From contig NZ_HE978635.1 of NCBI RefSeq assembly GCF_000312045.1, positions 959,296 through 1,023,295 of the forward strand: a stretch of DNA of 64,000 bases. Direction: 5' to 3'. The stretch is from Noviherbaspirillum massiliense JC206. Lineage in GTDB: Bacteria; Pseudomonadota; Gammaproteobacteria; Burkholderiales; Burkholderiaceae_D. The notes beneath the pieces were generated by a model. It was not told the origin of the DNA. It made no database searches and saw only the letters and a program-made list of their open reading frames with translations. Every line of letters starts with the position of its first letter. The stretch's first letter is position 1. Shown here in pieces: positions 32,019 through 42,831 of the stretch. The position numbers and the translations under genes were made by a program.

Positions 32019-32860
32019 AAAAAGTTGACGATCCCGGCCTTGATTTCGAAACCGGCAGCCGCACCCAGCGCGATCCCTCCTACGGCCGCCTGAAGACCGA
32101 GGGCCTCGACACGACGCACGGCGCGATCCTGTACCTCGAAGACATCACCGTGTCCTTCGATGGCTTCAAGGCGCTGAACAAGCTCACGCTCGACATCAGC
32201 GTCGGCGAACTGCGCTGCATCATCGGCCCGAACGGCGCCGGCAAGACCACGATGATGGATGTCATCACCGGCAAGACGCGCCCGACTTTCGGCAGCGCCT
32301 TCTTCGGCCAGACCATCGATCTCACGCGCCTGACCGAGTATGAAATCGCGCATGCCGGCATCGGCCGCAAGTTCCAGCGTCCCACCGTCTTCGAGCAGCA
32401 CACGGTGTTCGAGAACCTGGAACTGGCGATGCAGATGAAGAAGGATGTGCGCACGACGCTGTTTGCGCGCCTGACATCCGAGCAGGTCGGCCGGATCGAG
32501 GACATCCTGAAGTTGATCCGGCTGAATGGGGAGGAGCGCCGGCTCGCCGGCCTGCTGTCGCACGGCCAGAAGCAGTGGCTGGAAATCGGCATGCTGCTGA
32601 TGCAGGAACCGCTGCTGCTGCTGCTGGATGAACCGGTCGCGGGCATGTCGGATGCGGAAACGGCGCGCACGGCTGAACTGCTGAACGAATTGCGCGGCAG
32701 GCATTCCATCATGGTGGTGGAACACGACATGGCCTTCGTGAGCGAGATCGCGCGCGACGGCAAGGTGACAGTCCTGCATGAAGGCTCGGTGCTGGCCCAG
32801 GGCACGATGCAGCAGGTGCAGGCCGATGAACGCGTGATCGAAGTCTATCTTGGAAGGTAA
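32015..32860 (+). CDS. urtD: urea ABC transporter ATP-binding protein UrtD
   Basis: This 281-aa ATPase has Walker A GPNGAGKTT, the signature LSHGQKQWLEIGMLLMQEPL, Walker B LLLLLDEPVAGM and H-loop MVVEHDMAFV, typical of LivG-like subunits. LSHGQ rather than LSGGQ is normal for UrtD. The start at 32015 is chosen from AGGGAGA upstream and the four-base overlap with urtC. Confidence 0.95.
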   Translation: MKKVDDPGLDFETGSRTQRDPSYGRLKTEGLDTTHGAILYLEDITVSFDGFKALNKLTLDISVGELRCIIGPNGAGKTTMMDVITGKTRPTFGSAFFGQTIDLTRLTEYEIAHAGIGRKFQRPTVFEQHTVFENLELAMQMKKDVRTTLFARLTSEQVGRIEDILKLIRLNGEERRLAGLLSHGQKQWLEIGMLLMQEPLLLLLDEPVAGMSDAETARTAELLNELRGRHSIMVVEHDMAFVSEIARDGKVTVLHEGSVLAQGTMQQVQADERVIEVYLGR

Positions 32861-32870
32861 CGGAACGCCC

Positions 32871-33569
32871 ATGTTGCAAGTCAGCCAGCTCAACCAGTAT
32901 TACGGATCGTCTCACACCCTGCGCGGCGTCTCGCTCTCGCTGGAAAAAGGCCAATGCCTGGCACTGCTCGGACGCAATGGCGTGGGCAAGACCACCCTGC
33001 TCAAATGCCTGATGGGCGTGCTGCCCGCTGCCAGCGGCCAGGTGCGGCTGGGCGGCCGCGACATCACGAAGCTCAGGCCGCACGAGCGCGCCGCGCTCGG
33101 CATCGCCTATGTGCCGCAGGGCCGCGAAATCTTTGCCCGCCTCAGCGTCGAGGAAAACCTGATGATGGGCATGGCGACCAAGCCCGGCCGCAAGGCATCG
33201 ACCATCAGGGGCGAAGTGTATGAATTGTTTCCGGTGCTGAAGGACATGCTGCAGCGGCGCGGCGGCGACCTGTCGGGCGGCCAGCAGCAGCAGCTCGCGA
33301 TCGCGCGCGCCCTGCTGGCCGACCCGCAACTGATTATCCTCGACGAGCCGACCGAAGGCATACAGCCGTCGATCATCAAGGACATCGGACGCGTGATCCG
33401 TCTGCTGCGCGAGCGCGGCGACATTGCGATCCTGCTGTGCGAGCAATACTTCGATTTCGCGCATGAACTGGCCGATGAATTCATCGTGCTCTCGCGCGGC
33501 GAAGTGGTGGCATCCGGCTCGCAGAAGGACATGGCGCATGAAAACGTGAAGCGGCACCTGGCGGTATAG
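32871..33569 (+). CDS. urtE: urea ABC transporter ATP-binding protein UrtE
   Basis: This 232-aa LivF-type ATPase has Walker A GRNGVGKTT, the signature DLSGGQQQQLAIARALLADP, Walker B LIILDEPTEGIQPSII and H-loop LLCEQYFDFA. It starts ten bases after the urtD stop with GGAA upstream. It is the last transporter gene; ureD starts seven bases after its stop, so uptake and hydrolysis are one operon. Confidence 0.95.
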   Translation: MLQVSQLNQYYGSSHTLRGVSLSLEKGQCLALLGRNGVGKTTLLKCLMGVLPAASGQVRLGGRDITKLRPHERAALGIAYVPQGREIFARLSVEENLMMGMATKPGRKASTIRGEVYELFPVLKDMLQRRGGDLSGGQQQQLAIARALLADPQLIILDEPTEGIQPSIIKDIGRVIRLLRERGDIAILLCEQYFDFAHELADEFIVLSRGEVVASGSQKDMAHENVKRHLAV

Positions 33570-33576
33570 TCTTTCG

Positions 33577-34446
33577 ATGAAGCGCTTCGATTCCGATTCC
33601 AGCGGGAATCATTCCTTCGCTGCATCCTGCGCCTGGCAGGCGAGCCTGAAGCTTGCGTTCGCGAACGACGAAGGCGTCACGCGCATGGTCGGACGCAGCC
33701 ATGTCGGCCCGCTGCGCGTGCAGAAGCCGCTCTACCCGGAGGGCGGCGATGTCTGCCACGCGGTCGTGGTCCATCCGCCGGGCGGCGTGGTGGGCGGCGA
33801 TGAATTGGGAATCGCGGCATCGCTCAAGGATGGCGCCCGGGCTTTCATCACCACCCCGGGCGCAGCCAAATGGTATCGGGCCAACGGCAGGGTGTCGCGC
33901 CAGGATGTGCGGCTCGAACTCGGCGCGCGCGCAGCGCTCGAATGGCTGCCACAGGAAACCATTTTCTTCAACGGCGCGCATGTCCGCCTCGACCACTCGG
34001 TGGCGCTGGCAGGTGACGCCGCCTACATCGGCTGGGAAATCCTCTGCTTCGGGCGCACCGCGTCCGGCGAAGCCTTCAACAGCGGGCGCATCGAGCAGCG
34101 CACCAGCATCCGGCGCGACGGCCGCCTGCTCTGGTTCGAACAAGGCGCGCTGGATGGCGGCAGCGCTTCCATGCACAGCCCGCTGGCGCTGGGCTGCCAT
34201 ACCGTCTGCGCGACGCTGATCGCGGTCGGCGCACCTATCGCAGCGGCGACACTGAAAGCCTTGCGCGAAGAAGCGGAAGGCGGTCCCGGCCAGTTCGGCA
34301 TGACGCAAATGAAATCGGTGCTGGTGGCGCGCCACCTCGGCAATTCAAGCGAAGCCGCAAAGAATCACATGATGCGGGTCTGGCAAAGGATCCGTCCCGA
34401 GCTGATGGGGCGCAGCGGATTCATGCCGCGCATCTGGAACACCTAG
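33577..34446 (+). CDS. ureD: urease accessory protein UreD
   Basis: This 289-aa urease chaperone (UreD/UreH) binds apo-urease and recruits UreF and UreG for nickel insertion. Family motifs include [40 protein letters not shown] and [13 protein letters not shown]. Length is normal and the reading frame intact. Confidence 0.95.
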   Translation: MKRFDSDSSGNHSFAASCAWQASLKLAFANDEGVTRMVGRSHVGPLRVQKPLYPEGGDVCHAVVVHPPGGVVGGDELGIAASLKDGARAFITTPGAAKWYRANGRVSRQDVRLELGARAALEWLPQETIFFNGAHVRLDHSVALAGDAAYIGWEILCFGRTASGEAFNSGRIEQRTSIRRDGRLLWFEQGALDGGSASMHSPLALGCHTVCATLIAVGAPIAAATLKALREEAEGGPGQFGMTQMKSVLVARHLGNSSEAAKNHMMRVWQRIRPELMGRSGFMPRIWNT

Positions 34447-34454
34447 GAGAACAC

Positions 34455-34757
34455 ATGGAGCTCACCCCGAGAGAAAAAGACAAACTCCTCATCTTCACTG
34501 CGGCCCTGCTCGCGGAACGGCGCAAGGCGCGCGGCCTGAGGCTGAATTACCCGGAAGCGGTAGCCCTGCTGTCGGCTGCGATCATGGAAGGCGCGCGCGA
34601 CGGAAAGACGGTGGCGGAACTGATGGCGGAAGGCACTCAGATCCTGACCCGCGCCGACGTAATGGAAGGCGTGCCGGAAATGATCCCGGAAATCCAGGTC
34701 GAAGCCACCTTCCCCGACGGCACCAAGCTCGTCACCGTCCACCATCCGATTCCTTGA
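34455..34757 (+). CDS. ureA: urease gamma subunit
   Basis: The 100-aa product [38 protein letters not shown] has the invariant gamma-subunit sequence, including VTVHHPIP at the end. It assembles with UreB and UreC into the cytoplasmic apoenzyme. TAGGAGA precedes the ATG. Confidence 0.97.
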   Translation: MELTPREKDKLLIFTAALLAERRKARGLRLNYPEAVALLSAAIMEGARDGKTVAELMAEGTQILTRADVMEGVPEMIPEIQVEATFPDGTKLVTVHHPIP

Positions 34758-34770
34758 TAGGCGACCCATC

Positions 34771-35075
34771 ATGATTCCAGGCGAAATGCTGATCGAAGCC
34801 GGCGACATCGAAATCAACGTCGGCCGACAAACCACCACGCTGACCGTGGCCAACAGCGGCGACCGACCGATCCAGGTCGGTTCGCATTTCCATTTCTTCG
34901 AAACCAATCCCGCGCTCCAGTTCGACCGCAAGGCCGGCTACGGCATGCGCCTGAACATCGCCGCCGGCACCGCAGTGCGCTTCGAACCGGGCCAGGCGCG
35001 CACGGTGGAACTGGTCGCGCTGGCCGGCGAGCGCAGGGTGTACGGCTTCAACGCCAAGGTGATGGGGAAGCTGAA

Positions 35076-35079
<4 letters not shown>
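34771..35079 (+). CDS. ureB: urease beta subunit
   Basis: This 102-aa beta subunit starts [20 protein letters not shown] and has [20 protein letters not shown] and the conserved [13 protein letters not shown]-type end. Its stop overlaps the ureC start (ATGA), so the two are coupled. Confidence 0.97.
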
Positions 35080-36854
<1,775 letters not shown>

Positions 36855-36867
36855 CCCTGTCCTGATT

Positions 36868-37398
36868 ATGCTGACACTGACTACCAAACTCGACCACGCC
36901 GAGCGCATCGACGGCGAACTCGTGCTCCCCTACGACATGCGCGAAAAAAGCCGGCTGCGCGCCAGGCTCGCTTCCGGCGAAGAAGTCGGGATCTTCACCG
37001 TGCGCGGCACCGTGCTGCGCAACGGCGACCTGCTGCGCGGCGACGATGGCCGCGTCGTGCGCGTCACCGCCGCCAGGGAAGCGACTTACCGGGTCGAATG
37101 CGGCGGCGCGCGCAAGCTGCTGCGCTGCGCCTTCCACCTCGGCAACCGCCATACCCAAGCCCAGGTCGGCGGCGATGCACAGGCCGCGTTCCTGCGCATC
37201 CGGCGCGATCCGGTGCTGAAGGAAATGCTGGAAGGACTGGGCGCGACCGTCACCGAGGAAGAAGCGCCGTTCGAACCGGAATCCGGTGCCTACGGCGGCG
37301 GCCATCATCATCACGGCGACCCGCTGGCGCCGATCCCGCTGCGGCAGAGAATCCACCGTCCCTCCGATACACAGGACGCACAGGACAGACAGGCCTGA
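36868..37398 (+). CDS. ureE: urease accessory protein UreE, nickel metallochaperone
   Basis: This 176-aa protein has the UreE N-domain (LPYDMREKSRLRARLASGEE) and the metal-binding C-domain (HLGNRHTQAQVGGDAQAAFL with the conserved interface His). A His-rich tail, GGGHHHHGDP, would store nickel. It starts 13 bases after ureC and ends two bases before ureF. Confidence 0.95.
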   Translation: MLTLTTKLDHAERIDGELVLPYDMREKSRLRARLASGEEVGIFTVRGTVLRNGDLLRGDDGRVVRVTAAREATYRVECGGARKLLRCAFHLGNRHTQAQVGGDAQAAFLRIRRDPVLKEMLEGLGATVTEEEAPFEPESGAYGGGHHHHGDPLAPIPLRQRIHRPSDTQDAQDRQA

Positions 37399-37400
37399 AC

Positions 37401-38081
37401 ATGGACAGCACTGCCCTGCTCCATCTGCTGCAACTGGCCAGTCCCTCGCTGCCGGTCGGCGCCTACAGCTATTCGCAGGGGCTGGAAGCGGCGCTGGAAG
37501 CCGGGCTGGTCCGTGACGAGGCCAGTGCGCGCGACTGGATCGCGCACGCCTTGCAGCAGGTGGTGGCGCGCTTCGAGGCGCCGGTGCTGTGGCGCCTGCT
37601 GCAAGCCTTCGATGCGCGCGATGCCGCTGCCGTGAAGGAGTGGACCGAACGCTTCCTCGCCGCGCGCGACACCGCCGAATTCCGCGCCGAGACGATACAG
37701 ATGGGATATTCCCTCGGCAAGCTCGCTACCGAACTGCGGATCGCCGATGCGGAATTGCTGGCGCTGCTGCAGGCGCAGCCGGAAGTGCCGCTGCCGACGG
37801 CGCTGGCATTTGCCGCGGTCGCGCTGCAGGTGCCGCATGAAGCCGCCCTGCTCGGCATGCTGTTTTCGTGGGCCGAAAACCAGGTGCTGGTCTGCGTCAA
37901 ATCCGTGCCCCTGGGCCAGGTCGCCGGCCAGCGGCTCCTGCTGTCCCTGCGCGCAGACATCGAACACGCGGCGCAACTGGCACAGGGACTTGCCGACGAA
38001 GAATTGTCGAACTGGGCGCCCGGCCTGTCGCTGCTGTCCATGCAGCATGAGGTGCAGTACAGCCGCCTTTACCGATCCTGA
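37401..38081 (+). CDS. ureF: urease accessory protein UreF
   Basis: This 226-aa protein starts MDSTALLHLLQLASPSLPVG and has AYSYSQGLEAALEAGLV, the UreF signature, and an all-helical body. It acts with UreD as the scaffold on which UreG delivers nickel. Length is usual. A 13-base tandem repeat (GATCCTGACTTCT) starts at its stop codon. Confidence 0.95.
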   Translation: MDSTALLHLLQLASPSLPVGAYSYSQGLEAALEAGLVRDEASARDWIAHALQQVVARFEAPVLWRLLQAFDARDAAAVKEWTERFLAARDTAEFRAETIQMGYSLGKLATELRIADAELLALLQAQPEVPLPTALAFAAVALQVPHEAALLGMLFSWAENQVLVCVKSVPLGQVAGQRLLLSLRADIEHAAQLAQGLADEELSNWAPGLSLLSMQHEVQYSRLYRS

Positions 38082-38126
38082 CTTCTGATCCTGACTTCCG
38101 ATTCTCACTTTCCCTTTCCGATCCGT

Positions 38127-38762
38127 ATGAATACTTCCACCTCCTCCGTCAGCAATCCCTTGCGTGTAGGCATCGGCGGCCCGGTCGGCTCCGGCAAGAC
38201 CGCCTTGTGCGAAATGCTGTGCAAGGCCATGCGCGAGCGCTACGACATGGCTGTCATCACCAATGACATCTACACCAAGGAAGACATGGAAATCCTGCTG
38301 CGCGCCGAAGCCTTGCCGGCGGAGCGCCTGATGGGTGTCGAGACCGGCGGCTGCCCGCATACCGCGATCCGCGAAGACGCGTCGATCAATCTCGAGGCGA
38401 TTGCGCGCATGAGTGCGGACTTCCCCGACCTCGACCTGATCCTGGTGGAATCCGGCGGCGACAATCTTGCGGCCACCTTCAGCCCGGAACTGTCGGACCT
38501 GACGATCTACGTCATCGATGTGGCGGGCGGCGAAAAGATTCCGCGCAAGGGCGGCCCCGGCATCACCCGCTCCGACCTGCTGATCATCAACAAGACCGAC
38601 CTCGCCCCGCATGTCGGCGCCAATCTCGAGGTCATGGCCCGCGATGCGAAAAAAATGCGCGGCGCGCGGCCCTTCCTGTTCACCAACCTGCGCAGCGGGG
38701 AAGGCGTGCAGGCGGTGGTCGATTTCATCCGGACCGAGGGATTGCTCGACAGGCAAGCGTGA
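38127..38762 (+). CDS. ureG: urease accessory GTPase UreG
   Basis: This 211-aa SIMIBI GTPase has the P-loop [15 protein letters not shown], the CPH nickel motif in [20 protein letters not shown], and the guanine-specificity motif [12 protein letters not shown]. It supplies energy for nickel transfer to urease. It is the last gene of the operon, 45 bases after ureF. Confidence 0.97.
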   Translation: MNTSTSSVSNPLRVGIGGPVGSGKTALCEMLCKAMRERYDMAVITNDIYTKEDMEILLRAEALPAERLMGVETGGCPHTAIREDASINLEAIARMSADFPDLDLILVESGGDNLAATFSPELSDLTIYVIDVAGGEKIPRKGGPGITRSDLLIINKTDLAPHVGANLEVMARDAKKMRGARPFLFTNLRSGEGVQAVVDFIRTEGLLDRQA

Positions 38763-38892
38763 TTTTTCTTCACCATCCGGGTTCGCTCATGTAATTTCTT
38801 GCCGCGCCGCGTGTCCAACATTGACGATGCCGGCCTGCTGTCCATGCTTTCATCCTTGCAGGGTTGTCCGGAACGGAACATGAAAGGCATGT

Positions 38893-39900
38893 ATGAGCGA
38901 GAAACGGGATATGGTGGTGATCGGCGCGTCCACGGGTGGCCTGGAGGCATTGAAACATTTCGTGGCCCGTCTGCCGCAGGATTTCCCGGCGGCGATCCTG
39001 ATCGTGCTGCACATTGGTTCGCAGGAAACGTCGCTGCCGCAGATCCTCATGAAGCACAGCGCTCTGCCCGTGCGTAATGCCATCCATGGCGAACCGATCG
39101 AACCCGGCGTCATCCTGCTCGCGCCGCCGGACGTGCACCTGATGGTGAATGGGCACCATGTTCACTTTTCCAATGGACCGAAGGAAAATTTTTCGCGCCC
39201 GGCCATCGATCCCCTGTTCCGCTCCGCAGCGCTCTCCTACCGCTCGCGCGTCATCGGCATCATATTGACCGGCAACCTCGATGACGGCACGGTGGGCTTG
39301 CAGGCCGTCAAGGCTTATGGCGGCCTCACTATCGTGCAAGATCCGAGGGACGCCGACGCGCCCAGCATGCCGCTCAGCGCGATCGAGCATGTCGATGTCG
39401 ATTACTGCCTTCCGCTGTACGGGATTGCAGAGACGCTCGTGAAGCTGACCGCGCAAGCGGCGCCGCCGGAACCAGGAGATGTACCGGGCGCAATTCCGGA
39501 AGAAAACCGGATCGCATTGACAGGGAAGACTCTCATGGATGAGCTTGAAAAAATCGCCGAGCCGTCGACCTTCACTTGCCCCGAATGCCATGGCAGCCTG
39601 TGGGAAATCAAGGGCACTTCACCGCGACGCTTTCGTTGCCACACCGGGCATGGCTTTACCGCGCGCACCCTGGCCCATGCCCAGACTGATATGGCGGAAG
39701 AAGCGATCTGGGGTGCAATCCGCGCCCTCCATGAAAAGGAAATGCTGTTGAAGCGCCTGGCACAGACGGCGTCCGACACGAACAGGATGGAAGACGCGGC
39801 CGAGCATGCGGCAGCCGCCCGGCAGGCTGCCCGGCAAGCGGGGACATTGCGGAAGATGGTGAGCGATGCGCGTCAGGCGACGGATGTGCATCTCGGATGA
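38893..39900 (+). CDS. CheB-type methylesterase with C-terminal zinc ribbon, no receiver
   Basis: This 335-aa protein begins directly with the CheB catalytic domain: GASTGGLEALKHF (Ser), ILIVLHIGSQE (His) and IILTGNLDDGTVGL (Asp). It lacks the N-terminal receiver of chemotaxis CheB, so phosphorylation cannot control it. Residues about 225-265 hold CPECHGSLWE and FRCHTGHGF, a Cys/His zinc-ribbon, and the rest is a helical tail. Stand-alone CheB-like proteins of this type are common in beta-proteobacteria but no methyl-accepting protein or CheR is nearby. Substrate unknown. Confidence 0.85.
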   Translation: MSEKRDMVVIGASTGGLEALKHFVARLPQDFPAAILIVLHIGSQETSLPQILMKHSALPVRNAIHGEPIEPGVILLAPPDVHLMVNGHHVHFSNGPKENFSRPAIDPLFRSAALSYRSRVIGIILTGNLDDGTVGLQAVKAYGGLTIVQDPRDADAPSMPLSAIEHVDVDYCLPLYGIAETLVKLTAQAAPPEPGDVPGAIPEENRIALTGKTLMDELEKIAEPSTFTCPECHGSLWEIKGTSPRRFRCHTGHGFTARTLAHAQTDMAEEAIWGAIRALHEKEMLLKRLAQTASDTNRMEDAAEHAAAARQAARQAGTLRKMVSDARQATDVHLG

Positions 39901-39927
39901 TTCCGCTCTGCAGGTATTCGCAGGTGC

Positions 39928-40860
39928 TTATGCCCGGCCCTGCGTGTAGAGATAGTCGTCGGGCAGCCCGAGCCGGCGGCACGCCTGCACCGCAGGCGCG
40001 GAACGCAGCAGGATGCGGTCGGCCCAGGCCCCGCTTTGCCTGATCTGGCGGCGCTGCCAGGGGTGCAGCGTCCACTGCGCATCCAGTCCGAGGCGCTCGC
40101 GCACCCAGACCGGCACGATGTCAACGGCGGCCTTCACCAGCCAGCCCTGAATCAAATTCAGCGGCGGCGGCAGGATGGCAGCCCCTTGCATGATGCCGAG
40201 GAATTCGAACACGATGGGCGAAGGCGCGAGCTTGCCGCGCATCGCCGCGAACAATGCCTCGAGCTCGCGCTGCGATGCCGGCGCGCCATGCGCCCCGTAC
40301 AGCTGCGCCGAGGCCCTGCCCTCGGCATAGTAGCGGTCACGCTCCGCTTCCCCGAGCGGATGCGCGTAGGCGCTCCAGGCTTCGAGAAAGCCGAAGCTTG
40401 CGGTGGCATGCACCCAGTCCAGCAATTCCTGGTGATCCGCGCGGTAAGCCTCGCCTTCCGGCGTGGTGCCCGCGATGCGCGCATGGAGCCGATTGACGCC
40501 GGCGATCATGGCTTCGGTGCGGCTGCGCGGTCCGTACACCGTCATCATCGCCGCCAGTCCGGTGCGCTGCAGGCGCGGCAGCGGCGCCTTGCGGAAGCTG
40601 GTGTGTTCCCACACGCCGGTGCGCACGCGCGGCTCCGCCAGTTCCAGGATGACCGCGGCCACGCCGCCGATGAAGAGCGACAGCGGATTCTTGAACACCT
40701 GCCACGAAACTGAGTCAGGCGCGACCAGCGCCGGCTCTCGCGCCGGCTCGGCGAAATCGCGCGCCGAGGCGGTGCCGGCGTAGACGAGCGTGCAGGCGGC
40801 CGCTTCCAGCCGGCGCTGCAGCATTGCGGGCAACTCGAGGGCAGTGCTCGCGCGCGTCAT
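39928..40860 (-). CDS. MpaB/DUF2236-family putative oxygenase
   Basis: This 310-aa protein belongs to the DUF2236 family (fungal MpaB, bacterial latex-clearing protein relatives), which can bind heme. Motifs are NPLSLFIGGVAAVILELAEP, RTGLAAMMTVYGPRSRTEAM, and the His-containing DHQELLDWVHATASFGFLEA. It starts ten bases after the dadA stop, so the two form an operon. The substrate is unknown. Confidence 0.8.
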   Translation of the reverse strand: MTRASTALELPAMLQRRLEAAACTLVYAGTASARDFAEPAREPALVAPDSVSWQVFKNPLSLFIGGVAAVILELAEPRVRTGVWEHTSFRKAPLPRLQRTGLAAMMTVYGPRSRTEAMIAGVNRLHARIAGTTPEGEAYRADHQELLDWVHATASFGFLEAWSAYAHPLGEAERDRYYAEGRASAQLYGAHGAPASQRELEALFAAMRGKLAPSPIVFEFLGIMQGAAILPPPLNLIQGWLVKAAVDIVPVWVRERLGLDAQWTLHPWQRRQIRQSGAWADRILLRSAPAVQACRRLGLPDDYLYTQGRA

Positions 40861-40870
40861 GGGCCGTGCA

Positions 40871-42124
40871 TCAGCGGAAGCGCGTAATCGAAAACGGCGC
40901 GAAGCGCTGCAGCCCGACTTCGCCGCGGAAGGCGCCGGCAATCAGGCGGCCGGTGTTGATCGAGCCGGTCACGCCGAGGTGGCCATGGCCGAAGGCGCAC
41001 CACAGTCCCTCATGCTGCGGCACCGGCCCGAGCACCGGCATGGAATCCGGCATGCAGGGACGATGCCCCATCCACATCGACGGCTGGGCGCCGAGCTGCA
41101 GGCCGGGCACGCCTTCCTTCGCATGCTCGCCCAGCGCGAGGGCGCGCCGCTCGGTGGGCGGCATCGCCAGCCCGCCGAACTCGACCGTGCCGGCGATCCG
41201 CAACCCGGTTTCCAGCGGCACCATGAAAATCTTCCGGTCGCTCAGCACCACCGGGCGCGTGATCCGCACGCCCGGCTCGGTCACATCCAGGTGATAGCCG
41301 CGCTGGCTCTCGAGCGGGACATGCCAGCCGAGCGGACGCAGCAGACCGCCCGACCACGCGCCCGCGGCCAGCACGATGCGATCAGCCTGGTAGCGCCCCT
41401 GCTCGCCCTGCACCTGCCAGCCGCCCTGCTGCGGCACGAGCGCCGTCGCCTTGTCGCGGATGATCTTTCCGCCGCGCTCGCGCACCGCGGCGGCGATGGC
41501 TTGCGCATAACGCAAGGGTTCGGTCACGGCCGCCTGCTCGGGCATGAACACGCCGAGGCGGTAACGCTCGCTCACCGCCGGCTCCATCTCCCGGATCGCG
41601 GCGGCATCGAGCATTTCCAGCTTCACGCCGCGCGACTCGCGCAGGCGCCAGCTGCCCGCATCCTTGGCCAGCGCCGCTTCATCGACATAGAGGTGGAGCT
41701 GGCCCGACTTCACCACGCGCTCCGGGCAACCGATTTCGCGCGCCAGCGCCATGTGGTTTTCCACCGCGTCGGTGAACAAGCCGCTCAGCGCATCGGCGAT
41801 CTGCCCGACCCGCTGCGGGCTCGCGGCGGCAATGAAGCGCGTAAACCAGGGCGCAGCATGCAGCCAGTAATGCATGGGCACATGCAGCGGACTATCCGGA
41901 TCAAGGAACATCTTGAAGGCGCTCTTGATGACGCCGGGCATGGCGAGCGGCGCGACCGAACCCGCCGAGATTGCGCCGGCATTGCCGGAAGAACATTGCG
42001 AACCGGGCTCGGCCGGATCGATCACTTCAACGCGGTAACCCGCCTTGCCCAATTCATGGGCGACACACAAGCCGACGATGCCGGCGCCGACGACGATCAC
42101 CGACTCATCCCGGGTAACACTCAT
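40871..42124 (-). CDS. dadA: D-amino acid dehydrogenase, small subunit type
   Basis: This 417-aa FAD-dependent oxidoreductase of the DAO family starts with the dinucleotide motif VIVVGAGIVGLCVAHELGKA. Downstream are SQCSSGNAGAISAGSVAPLA, WHVPLESQRGYHLDVTEPGV and the C-terminal FAD site GHGHLGVTGSINTGRLIAGA. DadA deaminates D-amino acids to 2-oxo acids and ammonia, feeding electrons to the respiratory chain. The ATG at 42124 has CAGGAG upstream. A proline-type or other D-amino acid specificity cannot be told. Confidence 0.88.
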   Translation of the reverse strand: MSVTRDESVIVVGAGIVGLCVAHELGKAGYRVEVIDPAEPGSQCSSGNAGAISAGSVAPLAMPGVIKSAFKMFLDPDSPLHVPMHYWLHAAPWFTRFIAAASPQRVGQIADALSGLFTDAVENHMALAREIGCPERVVKSGQLHLYVDEAALAKDAGSWRLRESRGVKLEMLDAAAIREMEPAVSERYRLGVFMPEQAAVTEPLRYAQAIAAAVRERGGKIIRDKATALVPQQGGWQVQGEQGRYQADRIVLAAGAWSGGLLRPLGWHVPLESQRGYHLDVTEPGVRITRPVVLSDRKIFMVPLETGLRIAGTVEFGGLAMPPTERRALALGEHAKEGVPGLQLGAQPSMWMGHRPCMPDSMPVLGPVPQHEGLWCAFGHGHLGVTGSINTGRLIAGAFRGEVGLQRFAPFSITRFR

Positions 42125-42327
42125 TTGCACTCCTGTCCTGATGAAAATTGGAGCCGGCAAGACGCCGGCGTCATCATGCAATTATCGCCGCTTTCGCCTC
42201 GGCATTCCTCTCGCCATTGCGCGGCACTTCCGTTTTTTCGAAGCAATTACAAGACCCGCTTCGCTTTTAAATGCGCGCTAATGCGCCTATCATTGAGTTT
42301 CGCGAGACATTTACAGAGAAAGTGCAC

Positions 42328-42648
42328 ATGATTGAAAAAACGGAATGGGAAGTTGTCGATGCGCCATCACCGGGCGCGCGTCCGACGCTGCGGCAGTTGC
42401 TGCAAGGCGTGCTGGGCCCGCACTGGTACTGGAAGCTCGCCGGCATGGCGGTGGTCGCCAGTCTGGCGTTGGTGCTGTTCGCCACCATTACCGGCGTGAT
42501 TCTGGTCCTGGCAGCCACCGGCGCCCTGCTGTCGTTCGGCATCGGCAAGTTCAGGCAGTGGATGGCGCACGGCCGTGGGGCGGGCGCTGCGGGCGGCGAG
42601 CTGGACATCCTGCGGGAGCGGGACAGCTACCGGCGCGACCGGTACTGA
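42328..42648 (+). CDS. small membrane protein of unknown function
   Basis: This 106-aa protein starts MIEKTEWEVVDAPSPGARPT and has one long or two short hydrophobic segments (LAGMAVVASLALVLFATITG, VILVLAATGALLSFGI) followed by a basic, Gly-rich tail. AGAGAAAG lies before the ATG. It is divergent from dadA. The family is not recognised; similar proteins occur widely in Burkholderiales. Confidence 0.65.
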   Translation: MIEKTEWEVVDAPSPGARPTLRQLLQGVLGPHWYWKLAGMAVVASLALVLFATITGVILVLAATGALLSFGIGKFRQWMAHGRGAGAAGGELDILRERDSYRRDRY

Positions 42649-42831
42649 AGAAGCACCAACGCTACGGCAGGGACGCTTCGAACGATCGCTGGTGCCGGAA
42701 CGGATCCGGCGAAAATGATCAGCCCTCGCTTCGAATGCCGACTGCACACCCGCGCGTCCACCCTGCCATCGATTTTCGTTCCCGACTGAATAGGCCGCGC
42801 GGCAGATATATGAATCCGCAAGCGCCGGGTC

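Noticed and set aside
38074-38099. Two tandem copies of GATCCTGACTTCT between ureF and ureG
   Set aside because: Only two short copies that begin at the ureF stop; most likely local slippage with no regulatory meaning.
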